This document shows, piece by piece, positions 11,290-24,700 of a DNA stretch of 64,000 nucleotides (the stretch's first letter is position 1; every line of letters begins with the position of its first letter). The DNA comes from Ceratopteris richardii (taxonomy: Eukaryota > Streptophyta > Polypodiopsida > Polypodiales > Pteridaceae), in assembly GCA_020310875.1 (NCBI GenBank), contig CM035407.1:72731721-72795720 (forward strand). The letters run 5' to 3'. The notes beneath the pieces are model-generated. The model did no database searches. It worked only from the letters and a program-made list of their open reading frames with translations, and was not told where the DNA came from. The position numbers were made by a program, and so were the translations under genes.

Positions 11290-12832
11290 GTTTTTACAAT
11301 TGCTCTTGGCCTTGAGCCTCTCCACTAAATTCTTTCTTCTCTGAAAAGATAGTGGCAATTGGTAAGTCAAAACTGATTGGGATATTAACTGAGGGTTTGT
11401 CAATCCAAGATCTAAAGCTACTCCTATTTGACCTAATATTTTTCCTCTAAATTTAACTCTTAGGGTAGTAAGGGCAAAGGACTTCCTAACTACAAATATA
11501 CAATTCGTCCCTTGCATTATTGTAGATAGGCACAAAACTTTGCTCAAGGCCTTCACACACCAAGTCATGAAGTGTCCTTGAGGTGAAAAATCCTTGTGGA
11601 TTATGACGAAATCTTCCTTTGGCAATTTCCCAATGTAATGTGCCAAGGAAGAGCCATGATCACGAGCAACACGGTCACCACCACTCCTTGCTGCAAATTT
11701 ATCCACTTCAATTGATTTCTGCACATAGACAATCATAAAATTCAACAGATACATCTTGTATGAATATGAGACAAACATAAATGTCATTAGATACTTACAT
11801 CTTGAAGCCTATCTTCATCCTCTCCTCTTCCCATTGCAATGGAATTGATGAGTGAGCCATGCCACTTTGCTCCACAATAGGGGATGTTGGAATCTTCTGC
11901 TCCAAAATTCTTTCCCTTGCTGCGGCCAGATCTTCTTCAATGGCATTTTTGGTTAGCATCACTCAAAATCTCTTCACACACAAATGCAATGGTGTCTGCA
12001 AATCAATCACCAAGTGGAATTGTTTTCTTTTTGATTATGTCAGAAGTGTTGTCCATAGGAACATCCGAGGTCGAGAAAAAAAAACTTAGGCATTCGTCGA
12101 GGCATAGACTGATTGCCTTCTTAATATTGTGCAGGAACAAAAATTCTTCTTCTTCGACAAGTACCACTGAAAACATTTCCATCTCTACCTCTGGTAGAGT
12201 GGGTTCCATGGGCTCTAAGTTAGAGGGTGGACTATTTTGTGTATTGGCTTCCTTTAATTTGTCCACTACTCTTGTGGAAATTCTCTGCAAATTTTTTACT
12301 CTCTTCTAATAAGTTGAGAGCTTCTGTTTGGGGTTCCTTTTTGTCATCTACAAAACCCCCAGTAACAAGATGGGTTAGGTCCATGGGTGTAGGTTCGGGC
12401 TTCTCATTGACAAAAAAGATGGTTGTTGCAACATAGGAAAGATATTTTCTTCCTATTTTCCTATTCTTATTTAATTGTAATTACGGGCACTGTGTCATCT
12501 AACAGGTGCCCTGCATCCTCAGCAACAGCCATGAAATGCTTTAAGCGCTTCACAAATGCCTCATCTCGTTTATGAATGTGCAAAAGTAGATCACAGGGGA
12601 CCCATTTACACTCATATGCTCGAATATCTATAGCATATGTTAATATATAGAATTCCATAAAATCTGTGATTTCATCGATCACATCAGAGTTCATGGCTAT
12701 TGTCCCTTCAAGATTAGGGACTCTACAGACTAGGTCATACAAATCCGTACAACTGTTGTAGTTTGTAGTATCCAAAAATTCCATGAATATATCTCGAGGA
12801 GATTTCATGGGAGTGGAAGTGCTAGTAGCCAT
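11290..12832 (-). pseudogene. Unrecognised spliced gene, probably decayed (A)
   Basis: Reading the minus strand from an ATG at 12832, a 121-codon frame begins MATSTSTPMKSPRDIFMEF, which looks coding. Further coding-like stretches follow: an acidic segment near 12300-12420 (EKPEPTPMDLTHLV), one near 12100-12290 rich in Glu, and one near 11300-11737 containing ARDHGSSLAHYIGKLPKEDF. Splice-like signals occur (donor GTAAGTATC near 11797, acceptor TGTGCAG near 11738). In-frame stops and frame changes interrupt any continuous reading that I could make. I recognise no domain. It could be a real lineage-specific gene with more introns than I can place, or captured sequence in a transposon, since it directly follows the fold-back element. 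Confidence 0.4.
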
Positions 12833-13435
12833 TGCTTGCGCATGAGAATTCTATTGGCTTGTATGTGCTTTCTAGCTCTTTGAGAGTGCAAATTTGAGAA
12901 ATGAGCACATAGAACCCATTTTTATAGTAGTTTCAAGTTTTTAAACTGACTGGGCCCACTTTTAAAAGTACAGAATAAAGTAGTGCAAGCTCGAAAAATG
13001 TGTTTGTGATGACAAAATAATGCACAGAACACCGAAGGATATGAATTTTTTTTGCTTCAAAGAAAATGTCTAAACATAACACAACAAAAAAGATGAGCAA
13101 CCACATTTTAAAGTAGTGAACATATAATTTTTGACATTTCAAAAGTTCCGAAATTACCATTGCAGATGAGAAGGTATATACAATATCTAACATGAATTGA
13201 TTATACTACTTTTTACAAGGTTCTTGAAAGTGCAAAAACCATGAGATACAATGACTAGGACCTAGGAAGTGACATTATCAGGTTGCAAAAGAACTATGGC
13301 AATGAGAGTTCTATTCCATCTTTGCTCCAATCTATAGGGACTTTCATTTTGTATTCCAATCTTCTGCCCGCTTGTAATCAAATTGCAAGAAATTGAAGTT
13401 ATAAAAGTAAAATAAGCAATAATGAAAAGATGACT

Positions 13436-14641
13436 TTAACAAAAGGACAAAACATTTCTCACCTTATGTCCTTGTATTTTGAATTTGGATTGAGTTAATC
13501 CATCAAACCCAATAATCACCAAGTGTTCTCTCAGATTAGCCAAGGTCCAATGATTATTCACTAAAATAGTTTTTGTTTCATTGTTGGGCAATCTAAGGTT
13601 TATTTCAAATGAATGTAAAGATCCCTCTGAACTTTGAAATGGTATCCATTTTCCAAGTTTGCACATCCAACGATCATTATAGAATCTAATGTATAATGAA
13701 GTACGTTGTTTCAAATATCAAAATCCTATACTTGTTCCACCTATTTTACAAAGATATTTATCACCTTTTGCAATTCATTCTATCAAACCCCAATTTTCAC
13801 CAAGAAGACTTTCGACTTGCTCATATGTGATATCTTTACACATGAATATAGTGGAAGTCTCTTGGAATGAGAATCCTTGGAATAAATATACAAAACAATG
13901 AATGGGAAAAGAGTAGTGCAAACCCACAGACCTAGACAGTTTTGTGAATTTCAAAGAGTTATGTATATCCATTACCATCTTGTGCTTCAAAGATGATACA
14001 GACCATATATCATGTTTTGACCACTCCAAGCTAAGAAGAGAATGTACTTCAATTCTCTCTAACCTTCCAAAACCATTCATTGTAGAGGGTACAACATATG
14101 TATGTGTGTAAAAGAAAACTCTATCAAGGTAAAGTTGAGCAAGAGATATTTCTAGAAAGACTAGTGCACCAACATCTGCATGCAATGCCTGGAAGTACCT
14201 GTAAGACTACGAAGTGGTTGCTCTTCCACCAAAGTAGAAGGAAATATATTTGAAACAAACAAAAACATATCTAAATAGTTCAAAAATATATTCAACGCTA
14301 GAAAACATACAATATTCTAGAGTAATACTTACAATTCATAGGATATCTCATTCTATTAGAGTTTTCAAGTTTCATAGTTGCCATTGAAAAAGCATGTTGT
14401 ACAATAGCAACCATCCCATTGTCTTTGTGCTTGTTGAAGCCAAGTAACTTTCCCTTCCAATGAACATCCAAGTTTCCACGATCTCTAACTCGATGAGGCC
14501 CAACTCTAGAGGGTTCCATGTACACCCATGCACCTTTGGAGTACTAATGTGATAGCCATTGATCTGTGGCTTTGATATTGTGACATCTTAATGTGAGGAT
14601 TTCATCTTTCGGTCGCTTAGAAGCTTTAGATGTTGCCATTG
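13436..14641 (-). pseudogene. Unrecognised spliced gene, probably decayed (B)
   Basis: A minus-strand ATG at about 14641 opens MATSKASKRPKDEILTLRC; after a stop, the same frame resumes as SKGAWVYMEPSRVGPHRVRD. A donor-like GTAAGTATT lies near 14332 and an acceptor TCTTACAG near 14202. A 13775-14200 segment (LHADVGALVFLEISLAQLYL onward) and a 13460-13714 segment (FEINLRLPNNETKTILVNN, then a GFDGLTQSKFKIQGHK tail ending at a GTGAG donor) look like further exons. The last segment faintly resembles a ubiquitin-like fold pattern, which I would not rely on. Both A and B start MATS followed by a basic stretch, so they may be related or be two ends of one locus. Confidence 0.35.
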
Positions 14642-14649
14642 AAGCTTAA

Positions 14650-17251
14650 GGTCTTCAAGCTACAACAATAATTTGAGATAGGAGATGCAGGTAGGTTGGA
14701 GTGTAGAAACAAGAGCTTCAATGGTGTGCTACAAAGTGAAAGTAGTGGGAAAAGATGACTTTTTGGGACCTGGGTATGAAAATGTGAGATTTAGGAGGGA
14801 AATAACTATTTTTTGAGTATTTTTGAAAAAAACCATTTTTTTTCAGCTCAAAACATGCATGGATTTTGAATTTGGGGTCAAAAAGAGTACTTTTGACCCT
14901 AAAAAATAATGGGAGGTCCATTCTCAGGTGTTATGATGAGTTTTTTAACTTTTTAGAAATTTTGAATTTTTGGGCCCAACTAAATTACGAGATTCCTTCG
15001 CTCTCTAGAGGAAGCTCATTGAAGAAGGGAGAAATGTGTCCCCTCTCCCCCCTTCAGCCTAGTATTTTATAGGGCATAGATTGTGGCCACCACCCTCTTC
15101 TGATTGGTCCATCAATAATCACTCCTTAATCTAAAAGGCCCATTCAAGGTTCATTTTTTTCCCCTAATGCTAACATATGAAGCCCACGATGACTAGAAGA
15201 GTGCAAGTGGCCCTCCGTGAGATTCTAGTGAATGGTTATGTAGGCTTGATTGGATTGTCATAGATCCTAACTCATTGAATGTATGATTGGGCCACATATT
15301 ATAGCTGTAAAAGTTAATCTACAACGTTCTATGTGAAAGGTGCTCCCCAATTACTTATAGCATTAAGTATCCTCTTATATGATAAAGAAGTTGCCCTATC
15401 TGCATTGTGCATCATGGAGTTTATGAAGGTTGAAATCATGTTCCGTACCTACATCAAGATGGATGTTCCTCTTTGGAATCTTTAACACTAAGATGTTCTA
15501 GGCATGTTGGATACAAAGGAATTCTCTTGTCTTCAAACACCCATTTTATGGTCTTATATATCTATGTTAAAAGGGCTCAAGGAGTAGCTCAAACTTGAAG
15601 CTTTAATATGCAAGGGGCTTTTGATATGTCTAGCTAACTCTTATATATAAAGTCTTAAAAAAAGGAAATAACTAAAAAAGTTGCATGCTTGTCTTATACT
15701 GAAGAAAGCAAAGGTCACTCTAATCTTGAGATGCGATTTAACTTCTCCTTTCATAGCATGCCTCACTCCCATCCTTTGCGGCTTAGCTTCTGTGAAGTTA
15801 GTTTTTTTTCTTGCTCTTGGAAAAACATTAAGTTTTTCTACACATTGCAACGGACGTGATGCTTCAATCGTAACTCTTTAAAATTTGTACTTTCAAGCAT
15901 TCAATATCGTGGACTTTGTTTCACATTTTTGGATAAGGGAATTTTTTTTTTCAAAGCGTGCTTAAAATTATAAACACGGAAGCAAGTTTTATAACCTGTT
16001 CCTTTCCTTCGTGGGAACTCACTTGTGTTTCTATTTGTTGTTTTTTAGAATGAACACCTGTGGTGTCAAAGGGAAAGGGAGGTTACTTACAATCAGATCC
16101 ATGTACCTAGACACATTAAGGATTTTTCAATCGATCATTTTTTGAGAGGCTTATTGAAATTGGTCGAACATTTCTCCTTTCAAATCTTTTACAGCACTTC
16201 ACTTCTAATGGTATTCTAGGAAGTAACGGAGCAACCGATGGCCCAAGCTTGAATAGTTTAGTGGTTGATGCTTTGAATTTTGAAGAAAAAGTCCTCAGAT
16301 CAAATAATGGTTGAGCATATCCATGAGTTTCCTAAGATTAATGTCCATGTGCTTCCGAAGATTAATGTCCATGTCCCTACCACTTCTACAAAGCAAACGA
16401 GCAACCGATGGCTTCGAATCAGGATGTTTTTAGGACAGAAAAAAAAAAGGCGACTTAAATCCTCCCTACCAGTAAAGCATAGCTTACACCATGGATGATA
16501 GAGCACAGTAGGTTTTATTGACTTTGACATTGGTCCATATTCCGCTGTACAGAAATAGGGGATTTCAACGAAGTGGTTGGGAATGGGATGACCACATCAA
16601 CAACAGACGCATCCTATACGGATCCTTTGAGTTCTGAGAAATGCAAACTCGTGAAGCGTCGCGACGAGTCGCAATACACATCCAGCTTTCGTCTGCAGTA
16701 CGGATGCGTAAACCTGCACCATTTACATGTGTTAAAAGTGCTTTCCACTGCTACGTGGAAGTGCATCTGGACATCGGTGTCTCTGTAAATGCTGCATCCC
16801 TCTGGATCTCTGTACTGAGCTTCATCAGGTGTATGAATTCATCAGTCAGCTTGTGAGCCATCTTGACGATGCATATAATCCCAAGATCCCGATCCACCCG
16901 CCCACCCTTATCTCTACAAGGCAGCAGATTTCCCGTTGAAATTCGGGACTACCTTCCTGTCATGTATTCTACTGCTGCTGGTGGGCCTTGTAGTTGGAAG
17001 TCTCATGTTGTCTTTGAGCATCAAGGGAATGATTCTCATTTGGCTTTCGGCTCGATAGAAGCCGTAACTGCTCATTTCATCCAAGTTCCAACCTCTACGG
17101 CACAACCCTTAGTCTACAACGCCACAGTCATCTTGCATCCCAGTGAGCATTTGATGTGCGTCCTCCACAGAGAGGAAGTTCGTGTCAGACATATATCTGT
17201 AGAGCAGTACTGGAGAAGAAGAAACCGAACATTTGTAGAAAAGACAGAAGC
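14650..17251. other. Gene-free interval upstream of P450 gene 2
   Basis: I see no supported gene or element. A small direct repeat (AAGATTAATGTCCATGT) occurs at about 16336 and 16358. A frame open from 16863 to 17276 overlaps the P450 start in another frame and shows no domain. The last few hundred bases should hold the gene 2 promoter. Confidence 0.55.
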
Positions 17252-19142
17252 ATGGGTTTGCCCTTGGAAGTCATAACCGTGACGCTTCTGGTGGCTTTAG
17301 TGATTCCCTTCCTTCATAGCCTGTGGAGGGCCTTTGTGGAGGATTTGTGGCTGAAGCCCCGCCGAATTAGGCACGTGTTCGAGAGGCAAGGTATCAAATG
17401 TTTACCCTACCGCTTCGTAATCGGAAACCTCCCGGAACTCACTGCTCTCAGCAAGGAAGTCCAGTCTCAACCTTTGCCGAGCATAAAACACGACCACTGC
17501 GCGTACGCCATCCCCTATTACTATCGCTGGATCCATGAATATGGTACGCCTAATGCATTTTTTGAAATGATTCTTAACCACCCGTGAATTTAAGCAGAAG
17601 ACATAGATATTGAAATTTCAACTTAGTGCATTAGAATTTTCCTCCTTTACTCCTGCACAGGTATGCACTTTTTGTTTCATTGCCAATCTTTTGCGTATGA
17701 TATTCACAGTGAAATCCCACAGGTGACAAATTCATATTTTGGCAAGGAGCACAAGCTCGTTTTTTCCTCACCGATCCGGACGATGTCAAGGAAGTTTTGT
17801 GTTCAAGGTCCACTCAAATTTCGAGGCTCCAGCGCCGACCAGACATGGTGAATCTTGTTGACAATGGGCTTCTGCAGTTAGAAGGAGAAGATTGGGCCTT
17901 TCATAGGCGGACTTTGAACCCCGGTTTCCTGCCAGACAAGTTGAAGGTCAATCTCTAAGCCAAAGATCTTGCATAAAGCTTCTCGTTACGAGTGTTAGCC
18001 ATTCTGAGCTGATAAAGCTCGACGCTTGCATCTTCCTGGAGATGATGCAATCGCCTCCCAGATGCACATTAAACTCTCTTTCAACAGATATGTCTGAGAG
18101 TTCCACAAGGAGTCAAGGGCTTTTTCATGCGCTTTTTTGCTTTTTCGTGATTTTGCAGAAGATGGTCCCAATAATGGCAGGATGCACCATGGAGATGATT
18201 GAGAAATGGAGTTCGAAAGAAGCAAACGAAGCTAAAAGGCACGAAATCGATGTATTTACTGAGCTTAAAAAATTAACTGCTGACATAATCGCCCACACCG
18301 CCTTCGGAAGCAGTTACGCAGAAGCCAAACAGATTTTTGAGCTACAGCAAGAACAGCTACGCCTTGCAAAGCAGATAGGCAGTAAACCTTTCATCCCGGG
18401 ACTCAGGTCAGAAACATCAGAAATTTAAAACTCTATTTTTGTATCCGCTCTATACTGTTCACGTAATTATGCGAAATTAGATTGAATAGGACTATGCCCA
18501 ATACTTGCAGTATATGCGTAGATGACCAGATATTATAGGTTCATACAATTTGTTGTGGTTGTAAGTTGTAACATCAGCCCAAGATTGTATCTAGATCCTC
18601 CGAATTTCTGGAACTCGTATGCAGTCCATTTCGATGAATTAAGATACATATTCCAGGGGAATTCTGTTCGAATGATACAGAACTTATCTTCTGCAACACT
18701 CAAAATAGATTTCTTTTGATGTGTTTTAATAAAACTAGGTTTATCCCAACAGCATTCCACCGTCATTGCTGGAAAGTCGAGAAGAAAATAGAAGAATTGA
18801 CCTTTGAAATGATTGAAAGACGAATTCATCAGAGAAAGTTGAACCAGAAAGATGTGCATGGTGACGACTTACTGGGACTGATGATAGACGCCATGGATAA
18901 TCGTGCCCTTGGGCTGGACAAGAAGTTGAGCATGGGAATCGCTGATATTGTTGGTGAGACAAAAACTTTCTTTATGGCCGGGCATGAGACCACAGCAACG
19001 TCCATATCATGGACGCTTATGCTGCTGGCAGCTTACCCTGAATGGCAGGAGCGTGTGAGGGATGAAGCTCGGACTGTGTGTGATGCGTCAAGTGTTCCAG
19101 CACCTGGCTCTCTACATCGTCTAAAACTTGTAAGTGTTTATT

Positions 19143-19196
<54 letters not shown>

Positions 19197-19631
19197 ATGC
19201 AGCTCAGCATGGTTCTGAATGAATCCCTTCGACTGTATCCACCGGGAGCGCTCATGACTAGAATAGCAAATAAGGATATTCGAGTGGGGAAGACGCTTGT
19301 TCCGAAAGGTACTGTGATCGTGTTGCCCATTATTGCTTTCCACCATGACGAGAGGTATTGGGGACCTGATGCAAATGAGTTCCGTCCGGAGAGATTCAGC
19401 GAAGGAGCCTCCAAGGCATCTCAATCCTCGTCGGCCGTCTTCCTACCGTTCTCGACAGGCCCTCAGTTCTGCATTGGTCAGCTGTTCGCGCTCCAGGAGG
19501 CCAAGGTTGTCATCGCTTCCATTTTGCTCCGCTATCGGATCATGGTCTCTCCGCGATACCGCCACTCTCCAATTAACTACACAATACTGCAACCTCAGTT
19601 CGGTGTTCCGCTTCTCTTTGAGAGCATCTAG
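17252..19631 (+). CDS. Cytochrome P450, CYP72-clan type (gene 2)
   Basis: Exons are 17252-17543, 17723-17946, 18159-18406, 18739-19129 and 19203-19631, encoding about 527 residues. Exons 1, 2, 4 and 5 match gene 1 exactly in length (292, 224, 391, 429 bp); exon 3 is 9 bp longer. It has an N-terminal membrane anchor, C-helix W-A-F-H-R, I-helix MAGHETTA, K-helix ESLR, FRPERF and heme loop FSTGPQFCIG. Gln replaces the usual Arg, as in gene 1. An in-frame upstream ATG at 17156 exists, but the chosen start matches the paralogue. It is a tandem duplicate in the same orientation. An ER-bound monooxygenase role is from family knowledge; the substrate is unknown. Confidence 0.88.
19144..19192 (+). repeat. 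(GA)n microsatellite in intron 4 of P450 gene 2
   Basis: About 24 GA units make up most of the 73-bp intron (19130-19202), ending 10 bp before the exon. Confidence 0.95.
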
Positions 19632-20741
19632 ATATATTTTTTTCATCGAGATTTATTCAATAGAAATATGAACTCAAATATTTCAGTTCTTTAAAAGGAA
19701 ACTAGATGCGACGATAGCATTTAACAAGTTTTGAAAACTGCACATGATAAGCTTCCCTAGTCTCTTGAAGTGGAGGTGAGGGTTCCACCCTCCCCACCGG
19801 TTGGAAACCATGTAGGACTTCTAGCAATTAACAAGTTGTCTTCGGGCCATTGTAATCACTGTGTTTAACCCATGGTCTTTGAGATACGAGTGATTTCGCA
19901 GATACTATGCCTATTCACCTTGTACAATTGTTCTTTCAAAATTAAAACTCAAGGGAGTAGGTTTTGGTTGAACAACCATTAACAAAAAATGAGATTTGAA
20001 TTTCCTTTTGAATTTAGGGTAGCAGGCCGAATGTGTTGACCAAGTTTCTAATCACTTTACTCCATAGAGGAATCAAGGGCTGTTCTTTGTTATGTTATCC
20101 TCAAACTGCTTGCAAGCTTTTGGATAATCCTTGTGCTGCCTTCGGAAATGCTTGGGTCTTGACAAGTCCAAGCTTTCACCAACATTGATGTAGCTAGAGT
20201 AATACTCTTCTCTACCGTGACTTTGTGTATTGTTCCCGTGATCTATATAGGGATGGAGCTGTTGGTTCCAGTTCGAAAGAATTATAATTGGAAGATATTG
20301 TGTCTTTTTGCTCCACCTCCTGAGACCTATGGTCTTTATGGTTTCCATAACGTAGGATATTCCTCATATGAGTGTATATGTGTGCAAATACATAGTGGGT
20401 ACCCATGAGTGTAGACCGATAGAGGACACCAAGGGAGGTCCCAAGAAGAGGAGAGAGCGAAGAGGTCCTCCCTCCATATCAATCTGCGCTTGCTACAAAA
20501 GAAAAGAAATTGAAAAGTCTTTTCTTCCCCTAAGTACTACCACTAATTGCATATATGGAATTACTCCAAAACTAGCCACCGAAATCTAGGAATCCACCAT
20601 ATTATTCACCCTCGGGCCTCTCCCAGACACTACAAAGAGAGTTTGGAATCCCTAAAATGAGAAATAGAGGAGACACAATGTTACACTTCTTCCAAGTTAT
20701 TTTCCTATTCATATTTTCTTTTCTATTTACAAATGCTTATG
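19632..20741. other. Gene-free interval between P450 gene 2 and a copia element
   Basis: No gene is supported. A 91-codon minus-strand frame at 20073-20348 has no recognisable domain. A C-rich patch near 19785 reads CCACCCTCCCCACCGG. The 3' UTR of P450 gene 2 presumably lies at the left end; no clear polyadenylation signal could be fixed. Confidence 0.5.
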
Positions 20742-20746
20742 TGCAT

Positions 20747-21760
20747 TGTGGAGAATGAGTTCTCCTATGCGCAATGAAAATGTGTAGTGAACCCTTGTAT
20801 GTCCAGCACTTGGACAAACAACTGCACTTTAGATAGCTTGCTGCTCTCAATACAAAACTCAAATGGACCTATGCCTGTCCACATAAGTATGCTAAAGAAT
20901 TGAACTTCACTCTCGGACCAATAACTCCTTGAATATATATCTTTTGAGGAAGATATTTGAGACAACAAACGTACACACAAATAGCTTTCCAATAAGCTAA
21001 AAATCAAGTAATTTGGTTGATTTTTGGTTTGGAAAGTCAAATTTCCAAAATAGACCACCTTCACACACAAGTATACTGAAAACCTAGATTTCACTCTTTG
21101 ACAGATATCTCATCGAATAAAAACCCTTTGAATGACATATTTGGGAGAGCAAAAGTACATGCAAAGAGCTTTCCAACAAGCTAAAAATCAAGCAATTTGG
21201 AAACTTAACCGACCAAAATAGAATACCCGTCTACATAGGTATGCTGGAAAACTGGACTTCACTCTTTGACTGATATCTCACACAATATATAAGCTTTGAA
21301 GGAGATATTTGAGATAGATAAATTAAACGAGATAAAATTTCCAATGCGTGTTTAAACACAAGAAATGGTTACATAGATATGAGCTTCACAACAGAGCTGT
21401 GTACAAAATGACGTGCGGCTGGAAGGTTATGGGAAGACAAAATGACAAAATGACTAGATCCGACTATTGGGAGCTCTTGCCTCTTTCTCTCCTTGTTTAG
21501 AATGTGCTCCCACTCCACTTTTATAACCAATGAGCATGTGAAGAAGTTTGTGCCTCCTTCTTAACTCACCACTTTCATTTGATTGCCCACTACATGCCAC
21601 TTACTATAAGGGAGATATTGTATCTTTTACTCATCATTAATTTTGACTAGACTTTTTTTTTATTTTTTTTCTTTTCTCTTCTTTTCCTTTATCTTTATAT
21701 TTGGTAAATTTATCGAAGCATAGCTCATGTGAAAATGAGCTTGTACATTTATCTTCAACA
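20747..21760 (-). repeat. 3' LTR of the split copia element
   Basis: The minus strand starts TGTTGAAGATAAATG next to the polypurine tract and ends CATTCTCCACA. About 440 bp at its right end align with 35556-35996 and 58 bp at its left end with 26886-26943. Internally it has a threefold repeated motif around 20873, 21055 and 21226. Confidence 0.9.
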
Positions 21761-24700
21761 CTCCCCCTCAAGCTCATTTGGGAGTTATCTTCAATCGTGT
21801 CCTGCAAATTTATCACATCCTTAAAACCTTTGAGTTTAGAAGCATCCAAAAACTTTGTAAACATACCTGCAACCTGCTCTTTGGTTGTGATGAACTTTAT
21901 CTCCACATCTTTGCTCAATACCTTCTCCCTTACATAATGGTAGTGGACCTCTATGTGCTTGCTCCTTGCATGAAACATAGGATTGCTTGTCAAGTAAATA
22001 CTTGACATGTTATCACCGTATATAGGGATGGTTCCAACTTGCACTTCAAGATCAACCAAAAGCTTTTTAATCCACATTGCTTCACATCTGGCAAATGCTA
22101 ATCCTCTATATTCAACCTCCATGGATGAAAGTACAATAATAGGTTGTTTCTTTGAGCTCCATGTGATAGGTTTTCTTCCTATCGTGAACACATAACCTAA
22201 GGTTGAGCTCCTATCTTCCTTTGAACCTACCCAATCAGCATGGCTAAAGCCTTTGACTTGCAATTCTTATCAAACTAGTAAAACAAAGCATGATTAACTA
22301 TATGCTTTATGTATCTCAACACTCTCTTGGCTGAATTCAAATGTTCACTTGTCGGGGCTTGCATAAACTGAGAAATTACACCAACAACATAAGATAAATT
22401 AGATCTTGTAATGTTTGCATAGGTTAATGATCCTATAATGCTTCTGTATGTCGTTACATCTTCTAATATTTCTCCATCATTTGAGCAAATCTTTGTATAT
22501 ATGTCCATGGGTTGAGTGAGTGGTTTGCATTCACTCATTTCAAATCTGAAAAGAACATCCAACAAGTACTTCCTTTGCATCAAGTAGATGCCACTCTTTC
22601 AATAAAAAACTTCAATTCCTAAAAAATATTTCAGCTCTCCAAGATCTGAAATTTTAAACTCCTTGCAAAGCTTCCTTTTGATATCTTCAATCCCTGTAAC
22701 ATCATTTCCTCTTATGATGAGGTCATTGACGTATATGCAAATATATACCTCTTTATTTTCTTCCTTCTTCATGTACAATGAAGGATCTGCACTATTTGGG
22801 TTGTATCCACACTTAGTTAGATATTCTACCAATCTCTGATTCCATGCTCTTGGTGCTTGCTTCAAGCTATAAAGTGCCTTTTTCAACTTGCAAACAAAGT
22901 CTGGATGGTTTTCATCTTCAAATCCAATCGGTTGACTTATGTATACCTCTTCTTGTAGTTCTCCATTGAGAAAAGCATTTTTGATGTCGACTTGATATAA
23001 TGGCCATCTCCTTGAAACACCAATTTCTATTAATGTTCTGATTGTTTCCATCTTTGCAATGGGGCTGAAAACTTCATCATAATATATGCCTTGTGTTTGT
23101 TTAAATCCTTTCGCAACTAATCTAGCTTTATATCTAGCTAGTGAACCATTGGCATTCCTCTTTGATTTAAACACCCATTTGTTTGGAACAATCTTCATAC
23201 TTATTTCTTTGGCACTAGCTCCCATGTGTGATTATCTTTGAGAGCTTTGATCTCCTCTTTCATAGCTTGCTTCCGTTCCTTTTGTGTGCAAGCTTCTTCA
23301 TATGTCTCAGGCTCTTTGTCTTTGATAACCTGCATCATGTATGCAAATCTTTTCGCCATGAAACTATCATAACTCACCCTTTCAGTTGGATACCTTTTGC
23401 TTGAAGATCTTCTTTCATTGCCTTTAGAAAGTTGCTTCTTTAAACTATTTAGCTTTACCTTCAGAGTGATTACTTCTTCATATTCTTCTTCACTTGCATC
23501 TATCTCACTGTTTGGAGTAGCACTTGCTTCTTTAGCTCTACGATGAGCTCAATTTGGATACAAAGAATGACTCCCCCTCCATGTTGAACATTCTTCATTT
23601 TAGATGCCTCTGGACCTGAAACCTTTGTGCTTGATTGTTGGACTTCTCTTTGATTTGTTCCTGGATAATCATCACAATCTTCTTCAAGAGTCTTTTCATT
23701 TCCTTTACCTTCATACCATGGTCATAGTTCATCAAAGACCACATCTCGCGAGACTCTTACTTCCCTTGTTTCTAGGGTTGTAACACTTGTATCCTTTTTA
23801 CTCTATCGAGTAGCCGATGAAAATGCATTTTTCTGCTTCCATCTTTGTTCTAACTTCATATGGAATGTGAACAAATCAAACACATCCAAACACTTTCAAG
23901 TGTGTAAGATCAGGTTTCTTACCGAAAACTCCCTCCTTTGGAGTCAAGGGATGTATTCCCGATGTTGTGCACCTATTCATTAAGTAAATGGTGGTTGTGG
24001 TAGCTTCAACACAATAGTAGAATGGTACCTTCATCTTGTTGAGCATGCATCTAGCAATTTCATCAATTTGCCTATTTTTCCTCTCAGCTACTCCATTTTG
24101 TTATGGTGTATACCTACAAGTAAACTACATTTTGATCCCATTCTCTTGTAAAAAATCTAAAAATTCTTTGGAGAAGTATTCTCCTCCACCATCAGACCTT
24201 AAGGTTTTGATAGACCTTCTTGTTTCTTTTTTGAACTTCAACTTTGAATCTTTTGAATATAGAAAACACCTCTGATTTTTGCTTCATACAAAACAACCAT
24301 ACCTTTCTTGAGTGATCATCAATGAAGGTGACAAAAAATCTATTACCAGCCATTGAGGGATCTTGGATTGGTCCCCATACATCTGTATGTATCAAGTCCA
24401 AGACATTTGGGGCCACATAATTGCATCTCTTGAATGGTTGCCTCATTTGCTTTCCTAGTTGACAAGCTTCACATAACTCATGTAGTCCAATGCTATTAAA
24501 TTTTGAAAGACCTCTTACCACTTCATGTTTGCTCATGTCCTTCAGCTTTGGAATTTTGATGTGTCCTATTCTTTTGTGCCATAAGTCGAGCTCTGAAATC
24601 TTCTTGTTCCCACATTGAATGTACATGACCTTTCAATGTGGATGTTGAACGTCCAAAGTGAACATCCTTTCTTCTCTTCTACCTCGAGCAATGACCTTGA

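Noticed and set aside
16863-17276. A 137-codon ORF just upstream of P450 gene 2
   Set aside because: It overlaps the P450 start in another frame, has no domain and has no counterpart upstream of gene 1.
18716-19222. A P450 frame continuing into a Glu-Arg repeat
   Set aside because: This is read-through into the (GA)n intron of gene 2; the splice sites and the paralogue show that the repeat is intronic.
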